The translations under genes and the position numbers were made by a program. Below the pieces are notes generated by a model. The model made no database searches, was not told where the DNA came from, and saw only the letters and a list, made by a program, of their open reading frames with translations. From positions 62,001 to 126,000 of the forward strand of contig JAACJM010000031.1 of the NCBI GenBank assembly GCA_013368315.1: a stretch of DNA of 64,000 nucleotides. The letters run 5' to 3'. Source of the DNA: Tetrapyrgos nigripes (lineage: Eukaryota; Basidiomycota; Agaricomycetes; Agaricales; Campanellaceae). Shown piece after piece: positions 55,678 to 64,000 of this stretch. How positions within the stretch are numbered: position 1 is the first letter of the stretch; each line of letters starts with the position of its first letter.

Positions 55678-58600
55678 TCAACTAGTATAAAATTGAAGTC
55701 CTAGTTGTGATCTAAACTTCTCGAATTTTTGTCTGCCAAGGTTCTTTGTAAACATATCAGCAGGATTATCGCTTCCTTCTATGAACTTTATTGTTACGTT
55801 TTCATTTGCTACATGTTCACGGATAAAGTGATACTTGACAGCAATGTGTTTTGAACGTTGTTCTGTAACAGGATTGGATGCGATAAAGATAGATCCTTGA
55901 TTGTCCCCATAGATATCGATAGCTTTCATCTCGATGTTAAGTTCTTTTAAGAGAGCTTTTATCCAGATAACTTGACGACTACAGTCACTAAGTGCCATAT
56001 ACTCAGCTTCAGTAGAACTTAATGCGGTTGTGGTTTGAGCTCTGGAGGCCCAGTAGAAAGTTCCACGGGCCAACGTTAGGAAGAAGCCAGTATGTGATCG
56101 ATGATCGTTTGGGTCTGATGCCCAGTCAGAGTCTGTGTATGCAGCGAGACCAGTTCCTAATGGATCTGATTTAGTGATCTTTTTCTTGGATCCATCATAC
56201 ACTAATGCATAGTGTTGAGTACCGAGAAGGTAACGGCAAATCCAGAGAGCTTTAGCTAGATGATCATCTGAAGGGTTTGCAGTGTGCTGTGCCATTTTGG
56301 TAACGGCGAAGGCAATGTCAGGACGAGTTCCTAACATGATGTAAAGAAGAGACCCGATGACAGTTTGATATTTCTGTCGAAGGACTGGGTCTATTGGGGC
56401 TTTGTTTTTTATAGGATAGTATCCTGCAGGTAATGGAGTAGCAGAAGCTTTCGTGTTTTGCATACCACATCGTTCTAGTACCTTTTCAAGGTAGGCACAT
56501 TGATCAAGATAAATCTTGCTGCCTTTCCTGACGATGTTCATCCTAAGAAATTCTTTGGCATCGCCAAGATCCCTGCATTCCCATTTCTTCATAAATTTCG
56601 CTTTTAGTTTAAGCACTAGCTGCTTGTCTGCTCCACAGAATAGGGCATCATCAACGTAGACAACGGCAATGACAATGTAACCGTTTTGATTATATACGAA
56701 GATTCCGGCATCAGAGTTGATTCGTTTAAAACCAAGTTCTGCCATGGACTTGTCGAGACCTTTCCACCAAGCAAGACCAGCTTGCTTAAGTCCATATAGA
56801 GCGCGAAGTAGCCAAATGACTTTGCGTTCTTTTCCAGGTTCTATAAAACCTTCCGGTTGTTCCATATAGATCTCTTCTTCGAGTATGCCATAAAGGTAGG
56901 CACTACGAACATCGACACCTGAGATGTGCCAATTATTGAGGGCTGCCAAAGCAAAAACTAGGCGCACCGTCTCGAAGCGAACAACTGGAGAGAAGACTTG
57001 ATCAAAGTCTAGACCTTCAATCTGTGAGAAACCTTTAGCGACGAGTCTCGCCTTCTTTTGACCATCAGTTTTGATGTCAAAGACCCATCGGTTTTTTATG
57101 ACTTTCCTATTCTCAGGATGGTCTACGAGTTGAAAAGTTTCGCGCCTGCGAAGTACCTCTAGTTCTTCACGGCAAGCGATTTTCCATTCCTCTTGTTCCT
57201 TATCTGGTAAGAGCAATATTTCTTGGAGTGTCCATTCACGGGGAGATTTAGAGTCAATTGCATTATGAAGCAAGAGATTTATCATCTTTACTCCCCCTTC
57301 CCAGCATAGTTGTGCCTGATCTTCTAAAAGATCGTTTCCATCTGTATTAGATGCAGAATTCTCATCGTCTGATGTGGACGAATGTGGCCTGAGACCTTCA
57401 TCAGTGTCTCCTGAGTCACTTTGTCCTGTGGAACTAGGACCGGGATCCTGTGGTTCTGCGGCTGCAGGCTCGTGTGGCTGGTTTAGCTCTCGCCATGCCT
57501 CACGTTCTCTTGTGGCTCTATCAGTGTCGCGTTTATCAGCTGCGACCTGTTTGTCTGCATCGCGTGCACACATGCCAGGGGGCCGAGTGCTCCCCTGTCT
57601 CCAGGCTTGATTAGAGTCTGGTACAAATGTTTTCGGTGCTCTCCTGTCACGTTGAGGTCGTCTAGGTGTAGGAGGCGGATTCGGTGATTGCCTTGGTCGC
57701 CTCGGAGGTGTCTGTGGAAGCTGAGGTGGTGTATCAGGTTCAGATTCAGATCTCGGGGGTGGCGTTTCCGGTGGCGATCTCCGCGGACTCTGTCTGTTAG
57801 CATCGTCATGCCAAACATCAGGTCTCCTTTTGGAAGGTGCGTTGGGTGGTATGTTAAAATGCTCGTCCTCATTTTCACCAAACATTTGAGGAGTATCCTC
57901 ATTAGGATCGTTTGGAACGTCTTTCGACGTTATAGGAAGTCGTTTCAAGTTTGTTGTGCTTTTGTCACATCGAGGAAACAGGGTTTTGTCGAATACTGCT
58001 TGTGGTGCAGTGAATAATGCGTTATTCTTTCTCATGAATAGATCACCATGTCTGCCAGGGGCAGGACCAAGATAGGTCATAAGTTCTGTTTTGGAAGCTA
58101 GTTTGTTCTTTCGAATTTTCGCGGGAACGAAGACATATGCTCCACAGCCAAGTACACGTAAGTGATCCATACGAGGCTTTTTCTTTTCCAGAACTTCATA
58201 TGGTGTTATCCAGTCATGTCGCCGCATCGGAGTGCGTGTATACAGATACACTGCATGTGTAACACAAAATTCCCACCAGCTATCAGGAAGACACGCGTGT
58301 TTGTGCATCGCCTCAGCCTTATCCATTATAGTGCGCATAAGGCGCTCAGCACGACCATTTTGTTGGGGGGTGTATGGTGCGCTTTGAAGGATCTTGATGC
58401 CTTTGTCTTTCAACATTTCTCTGAAGGCACCTTTGATATATTCTCCCCCTGCATCGGACATCCATTGTTCAACTTTAGACTTGTATTGATTCTCAACCAT
58501 GGTGAGCCATTGGCAAGTGACATGTACTGGCGTTTTCTTATTGTTCAATAGAAAGGCCCATGCATTAGATGTAAAGTCGTCCAAGAAGATTATCATGTAA

Positions 58601-58900
58601 TTGAACTTATGGTACGATTCAGTGGGGAATTCTTTGAGATCCGAATGGATTAATTCAAAGGGACACGACGCCCGACTTTCTGATGGTGGGTAAACTCGTT
58701 GTGGTGTTTTACCTTCGAGACATCCGTGGCATAATGGTGGTTGTAAAGGAATATTGAATTCAGGCCAGCCGTTGGTATGTGTTCAAAGATGTTTGAGAAC
58801 ATCACGAGAAGGGTGATCAGCACATTGATGTGCTAAGTCAAAGTTGATTTCGTAAATCATAGTGTCTGCCAAGGAGGAGACGTCAGTTTTGGTATGAGGA
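55678..58900 (-). pseudogene. Copia C integrase, RT and RNase H
   Basis: The main frame 58596-55678 holds most of the integrase core (WMSDAGGEYIKG, QQNGRAERLMRT), the RT (KARLVAKGFSQIEG, DVRSAYLYGILEEEIYMEQP, YVDDALFCGA) and RNase H (YTDSDWASDPND, SSTEAEYMALSDC, GDNQGSIFIASNP). Just upstream in the same frame, about 58785 has TGA in SRDVLKHL-stop-THT, where B has Arg (LKHVRQHT). The integrase zinc motif CHGCLEGKTP lies between. The C-terminal sequence ends KFRSQLGLQFYTS. Confidence 0.88.
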
Positions 58901-58926
58901 AGATAATAGATGGTATCTTCCGGTGA

Positions 58927-60144
58927 TCATTTGGTAAATGTCAACCAACGACGATGCATTGCATGTCCATCTACATCTGTCATTTTGTCATGTTTCATCA
59001 GCATGATCATTTGGTCTGATCCATGAACTGTCACTCTATCTGACTGTAGAAATGTGCCAAGTGACAGTAACCGTTGATTGAGATCGGCAACATAGTAAAC
59101 AGGGGCAACTTTGAAGTAACGAGATCCCTGTTGTATGATGACAGTACCGGCGGTATTGGTTTTGGTAACTCCATTTGCAGTTTGAATGGAGATTGGATCT
59201 ACTTTATGTGACTCAACAAAATTGGTTAAGTCAAAAGTATAATGAGCAGATGCTCCAGAGTCGAGTAACCAGGCGTTGTCATAATGTTTCTGGTTGATGA
59301 GAGTGTTCTTTCCCTTGCAATTCACACAAGATGAATAATAAGTCCCACAGGGACATAATATATTGGGTACATTATAAATAGAGGGGCTAATAGAGCCCAG
59401 AGGAGCGGTATGTATAAATATGTTACAAGTATGTGATAATAATAAATCACATACGACCGGGCTCATCATCTGCACTGTATGGGATGTGTCAGATACTCTA
59501 TTCACAATGGAAGAGAAAGAAGGTGTGGCGTACCTGTAGTACCTGCCATCATTCCAATTCTCGGAAATTATCTCCTCCTCGGAGTCAGACCTGAGGGATA
59601 TAACATCCATATCCGGAGAACTCGACGGTGGTGTTATGAGGTCCGGTAGGGAGTCGGCATCCCCGTCGGCATCCGAGTTGGAAGCATGCGGGGACATGGA
59701 GATTTCCTCGAATAAGGGGGTAACCCACCGCACTTGGCTCCACCCCGATGAATTGGAGGCACTCATCTGGTCGAGGTCCTCGAGACCATCGTTGTACTCC
59801 CTGTCAAACTCCCCCGAATACCACCTTTGAGTCATCTCGTCGGTGATCACCTGCATACGCTTCTCGAGCATTCTGGGGTTGGGGTCGACGTTCTCCTTGT
59901 CAGAATCCCCCATGTCGACGAGACCGGCCTCCCACATTCTGAGGCGCTTGGTTGACTCCTCCTTTTCCCTTTCGAACTCCTCCGAGTTCATGCTCCCCAC
60001 GTTGGAAATGAGGCTGTCCGACAGTCTGTCGTCCTCCTCGGCCATTTCGGCGTCGTCGTCCGTTCCCACGCACTTGTCGTGTTTCCACCCGAAGTTGTTC
60101 CACGCCTCCTCTTGCTGTGGAGTACCCAGTTGGCGGCACCCCAA
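58927..60144 (-). pseudogene. Copia C Gag linker and protease
   Basis: Follows the Gag frame after a one-base shift near 60138 (SNSWG to GCRQLGTPQQEE). The acidic linker is followed by the aspartic protease site WLLDSGASAHYTFD and TANGVTKTNTAGTV. It ends at TGA in FTK-stop-SPEDT, where copia B reads FSKRIPEE, so CGA to TGA. Confidence 0.85.
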
Positions 60145-61475
60145 CTGTTGGAGACAGGTTTGTTGTCGCGGATGGCGAACCAGTGGTCGTCATCGTGAGC
60201 GGGGTTGGAATCGGTGTGAGAGAAACCAGGAGGATAGGGGGCGACGAGGTTTTGCCAGTAGTATTGTTCCATGAAAGAACGACCATCGGAGATGATAGAG
60301 GGACGAGGGAGAGAGGTAGAGGCTTCGGAATGAGACATGTGTGCTAGTTCAAGGTCTTTGAGGAGCTCACCAGTTGGCTTTAACCCATTATCATGAGCGG
60401 TTTTAAAGGCATTCTGAACAGATGAGAAAAATCCGTCAAAAGGCTTTACCGACTCGCTAAAGAATGGTTTACGCACATCTTTGGTAGAGGGCTCCGTGAC
60501 TGTAATGGTCGGGGTTTCCTTGAAGAACTTCGCTGCATGTATGACGTGTGAGTGTCCTAACTTAATAGGACCCATACTTTGGGCTTGTTGCTTCTGGCGT
60601 GTTTGTTCACCGGCGCGTTTTCCGCGGCCTCGCCAGTTGCCACGTCCTTGGCCTTTGCCTCTCCAAGTGCTGCTGCTGCCTTTATGGCGCTGCTGCTGCT
60701 GTTCCTCGAAGACAGGGGGTTTGTCTTTACGTTTGATTGCCGTGATTTTGGTGGCGTTGGCGGATTGAGATTTCTTTCCGCCACGGGCTTCCCAAGTGTT
60801 GACAACCTGAGTACGAAGATCATCGAGGGATCCATCTTCGAAGGCGTCAATGTCGTCCTGAGTTTCTTTGGCAATGACATAGCCATAGATATCAGCAGGG
60901 AGTTTGTTGATAACGATCATGTATTGGAGGTAGAGGGGAATGGCCGTATTTACTCCAGCGTTGTTGATACGAGTGAGGTACATTTTGATGAGATCAATGG
61001 CAGCGCCAGGATGAGCGTTGCGAGGAATCTCAACGTTCATGGCACGCTTGAAGTTCTGAAAGATTTCAGCAGCTCCAGGTTTACCGTAGAGATCTTTGAG
61101 CGTTCCCCACATTCTCCTGGCGGTAGTGATATCCTCAAGTTTCATACCTATGGCCTGAGAGACACAGAGTTTGATAACTCCCATGGCCTTGTCGTTATCT
61201 TTGTCCCAATCAACTGTACTACCAGTGGCAGTGGCGGTGAAGTGTGTAGGAGACGCTTCTTCATCGGTTGCTCCTGCAGCGGCACCAGCAGTAGTACCAG
61301 CAGGGGCAGTGGGAGCAGGAGCTGGAGTAATTTCGATATCTCCAGGATGAGGAGTATTTAGGACATATGCGATGCCCTGAGATTGAAGCCAAGATTTGGA
61401 CTTGCTGGCCCAAAGGGTATAGTTCGGTCCAGTGAGTTCTGGAACGGTGGACATAAAGCTTGATCTGGAAGACAT
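59988..61475 (-). pseudogene. Copia C Gag
   Basis: Starts MSSRSSFMSTV at 61475. It has the copia Gag pattern LTGPNYTLWASKSKSWLQSQ, MWGTLKDLYGKPGAAEIFQ and VINKLPADIYGYVI, then a basic Gly/Arg tail (WRGKGQGRGNWRGRGKR). It loses frame near 60138 and runs out of the family pattern after SWGAANW. Confidence 0.85.
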
Positions 61476-61786
61476 TTCAAATGTGATCTGGGGATATAAT
61501 CAAACTGTCAGCATAACATCCTATGTGCAAGATAAGCGGCGGCGTTAAGGACGCGCCATGAAAATAAATGAAAGCTGCGGCTAGCGCGCTTATGACAGTG
61601 ATTATCCCCAGTGTGCTTTATATCAGCTTGCAGCCATGAAGGCGCTACTGAGCACATACTGCAGCCTTGAAGGCGCATGTAAAGAACTTCTGCCACAGAG
61701 GGCGATGTTCAAGCAGCCGCAGGGGTGCTACCAGGTATTTCGCAGTCTAGGACGGCAGCCAGTGATGGCGTGATGTCCAGGGCTTG

Positions 61787-61800
61787 CGGGGCCCATAACC
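61787..61800 (-). promoter_or_regulatory. Copia C primer-binding site (half tRNA-iMet type)
   Basis: In element orientation GGTTATGGGCCCCG directly after the 5' LTR, the same as in A and B. Confidence 0.7.
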
Positions 61801-62083
61801 TGTTAAGCAGGCTATGTTCTATATACGTAGCGGCAACTGCATACTTACCTGGGGATGTAGAAGTGCTTGTTAGAGCTGTTTGTTAGAGGTTAAGAGCGAT
61901 GAGTGTTAAGGGAAATCCTTATTCTTGTAGGGCAAACTACGAGCCCTTATATACTGTTCTAGATAGTACATGTGACTACTTATCTAAGAACTACTGATGT
62001 AAGTAAGCGTAACTAACTAGATTACTATCTAATCTACATTTAATCTAATGTTGATGGCTGCTTATTAATTCGCCAATTCAACA
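61801..62083 (-). repeat. Copia C 5' LTR
   Basis: 283 bp, nearly identical to 55273-55555, with a few substitutions (for example TTAAGC against TTGAGC at one end). Confidence 0.9.
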
Positions 62084-62104
62084 GAAAGAAAACATACACG
62101 TACG

Positions 62105-62331
62105 TTCCTGATATCAACACCCACCCAACGTTCCTCCGAACCTAACCCATTCTCAAAATTCTGTTGTCGCATCACCTCGTCTATACTCGCACCCCATCTG
62201 GGGAGAAATCTTCTCCTTAGACCAAGTTCCTCGGACCTCTCCCTAAACTGCAACATCATAACTTTCTTCGAGTTGACTTCTCGAGCGAGACGGGGTTTTG
62301 GTTTGGCTTTGAGGTAATACATATAAGACAA
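62105..62331 (-). CDS. Possible exon, unknown function
   Basis: A minus-strand frame reading LQFRERSEELGLRRRFLPRW, then DEVMRQQNFENGLGSEERW and VGVDIRN, followed by a GTACGTGTATG donor-like sequence at about 62104. It lies next to the copia C 5' LTR, which may have split its gene. No family recognised. Confidence 0.3.
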
Positions 62332-62512
62332 TTAGGGATTGTCGTTGATCAGGAGTAAGCTATTGTGTAGATTAGATGTAGAAGTAAACACAAACTCACA
62401 CGAGAATCCGAGTGAGTTAGACCTGTGCTGATGAGGAACCCAAGAACAAGACCGGCAATCTCGGTGAGACTCCTGGAACGAGACCAAGAGAGCGAGAGCG
62501 AGATCCCATTTT

Positions 62513-62775
62513 CCATTTTCCTTTTCTATGTTGGCACTTTGTCATTCTTCCTTTAATCTTCTATCTTTTCATTCTCATTATTAATTTTCTGGTTATCTAC
62601 GGCGTACGCTAACAAAGCTCACCCTTCTGGCTCTGCTCTGCTGCCCCTCCTCCTCGCTCCTCACCACTGTTTTCGAGTCTACCAACCAACCAAAACCTAT
62701 CGTTACCTGTCTTCCCTCTCCTCGATCTCCCAAGAATAGAGAAATCAAGAATCCTCCACGGCTTTGGCTTCAAAT
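62513..62775 (+). repeat. Duplicated segment, copy 2 (degenerate)
   Basis: CCATTTTCCATTTTCCTTTTCTATGTTGGCAC...CTACGGCGTACGCTAAC...CTCCTCGATCTCCCAAGAAT matches 51966-52290 with deletions. The exon homologous to KSKILWGF is disrupted (AAATCAAGAATCCTCCACGGC). Confidence 0.65.
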
Positions 62776-63179
62776 ATACACGTACCTCTATTCGCGAAGG
62801 AAAAATCGGGGCACTAATAGTAATACGACCCGCTCGAGTGTAGTTACTAGCAGGCAGATGTATATACTAGAGTGTGTGTCGAGTGTAATGTTCATATTAA
62901 ACAAATGTCAGTATTTATTGACATAATTGGGGTACTTGTAATGAATATTTCCTACTATAGGACCATGATGCTTACGATGACCTTGCTAGATTGGAATGGC
63001 TATTTCCACCGTATATGGAGAAGCCTCGTCCCACCTATACTGGCTTGCCAAAAACTTTTGATTACAACGCCAAGATTACACTTGACGTTGATCTTCTATG
63101 CTGTGCTATCGTGGAAAGTATTATTCCGACCTAAAACATCATTTCCGAACGCAAAAGCGTGACATGTGACACCCGAATT
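62776..63179. other. AT-rich intergenic DNA
   Basis: No supported gene. Short frames only. Confidence 0.4.
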
Positions 63180-63320
63180 GACATATAAATCCTGAATTCA
63201 AGAAGGCGAGTATTGAATTCCTAGAGTTCAGATCCGAGCTCTTGAAGGCGAGTGCCGAATTCAGAGGAACAATGACCGAATTTATGAAGTGAGTACTGAA
63301 TAAAGAGAATTGACTCCTGA
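63180..63320 (+). repeat. Degenerate tandem repeat (GAATTC...GAAGGCGAGT)
   Basis: Four or five imperfect units of 20-45 bp built around TGAATTC and GAAGGCGAGTRYYGAATT, decaying toward 63320. Confidence 0.55.
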
Positions 63321-63769
63321 CCACTGATTTACGCTTTTGCCGAATGATCGGGGAATGGTCCGAATACTTGCAGAAGTTGGACCGAAATCAGCATCTCAGA
63401 TTATATTGAATTTCACTAGAATTATTTGGACCGACATTGAAGCTTTGCTGAGCCTCCTGTAAGTAGTTAGCAGGAATAACTGATTAAATAATTATGAATC
63501 GAGACATTATGTATTTCCGTGCACTTGAGAGCGTCGTTCCTCTTTCTTTGGGAGAATGCAGATTTTAATTGGTTTTGCCCAGAACTCCTATCATTTGCTA
63601 CCATGTCCCACGATACCTATGTCCCGCGCTCCTGAGGCAAGTAGGTGTAGTTGTATGGACACTTATGTAAAGCATATAAGGGGAAATGCACTTAGCAAAT
63701 AGTCATATCTTGGAAAAATATTTAGTGCAATGCCAGTTTGTGTTGTCAGTGGTCAACCTGTACTGTCTC

Positions 63770-63870
63770 TGTTCAGTTCTGCACTCAGCACTCTTGATTT
63801 GGTACACCCTTCCTTCAATTCGGTACTCCTTGTCTCAATTTGGTACACCCTTCCTTCACTTCGGTACGGT
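63770..63870 (+). repeat. Short tandem repeat (TTGGTACACCCTTCCTTCA)
   Basis: Units TTGGTACACCCTTCCTTCAA, TTCGGTACTCCTTGTCTCAA, TTTGGTACACCCTTCCTTCA and CTTCGGTACGG follow one another. About 19-20 bp per unit, with two alternating variants. Confidence 0.65.
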
Positions 63871-64000
63871 ATAGGTAAATCTGCAGACACCCTTCGTATA
63901 GCATTGTAGATTACTGTATAGGACTATATGTACAATACCATATATATATGTGACCTACAGGATGATTTTAAAGTTGTGTATTAGCTGTACACAGAGTGTA

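Larger units (their letters stand above)
55273..62083 (-). mobile_element. Ty1/copia retrotransposon C
   Basis: A 6.8-kb minus-strand element with 283-bp LTRs (61801-62083 is 5', 55273-55555 is 3'). It has the half-tRNA primer site and a purine tract like B, and its leader and protein are clearly related to B. The coding region carries one frameshift and two nonsense codons. The flanking pentamers (ATCAA and GAAAG) do not match. Confidence 0.9.

Noticed and set aside
60579..61361. Plus-strand 260-codon frame
   Set aside because: Antisense of the copia C gag frame; no domain of its own.

Overview
The window looks like a transposon-rich accessory region of a basidiomycete fungus, probably an agaricomycete. 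The grounds are introns of about 50-85 bp with GT...AG ends and CTAAC-like branch points, a Tnp2/Plavaka-like CACTA transposase remnant, Ty1/copia elements primed by a half initiator tRNA, a spliced DUF2235 (Tle1-like) hydrolase gene and a fungal alpha-kinase. This placement is inference. I saw no rRNA, tRNA or CRISPR.

Layout. 1-1088: 3' part of a CACTA-type transposase gene (minus strand). 1077-11524: a 10.4-kb palindrome with CACTG...CAGTG ends, 1.25-kb arms full of TTACAAG/CTTGTAA motifs, a core of 9-bp minisatellite (GCAGACAAG type) that changes orientation several times, and two mirror-image solo LTRs, each with its own 5-bp target duplication. 11523-12240: gypsy-like LTR and 3' remnant. 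12217-18515: decayed LINE in the order endonuclease, RNase H, reverse transcriptase, split by an unclassified 1.67-kb repeat that recurs at 29144-30837. 18688-26525: copia element A, with intact LTRs and target duplication but broken genes. 26531-32300: gene-poor DNA with a Pro/Ser-rich broken gene and a tyrosine-recombinase scrap. 32327-35482: a small palindromic MITE, then an inverted pair of DUF2235 genes, one truncated and one nearly complete.

36376-41410: a 5,035-bp transposon with 104-bp terminal inverted repeats and a 6-bp CCACAC target duplication. It carries an apparently intact spliced integrase-type transposase (minus) and, convergent to it, a decaying alpha-kinase gene (plus). I regard this and the palindrome as the most unusual systems here. 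41452-43822: nested MITEs (8-bp and 9-bp duplications) and a 700-bp CACTA-like foldback element. 44040-51135: copia B, with one unbroken 1,977-codon gag-pol frame. 51572-52819: a host-like spliced gene of unknown function. 55273-62083: copia C, related to B but decayed. A piece of the 51.9-kb region is duplicated at 62.5 kb. The end of the window holds AT-rich DNA and short degenerate tandem repeats.

Read together, this is a nested archive of mobile elements. Many inactivating changes look like CGA to TGA or CAA to TAA transitions, as expected from cytosine deamination. Only the integrase of the 36-41 kb transposon and the copia B polyprotein look functional.
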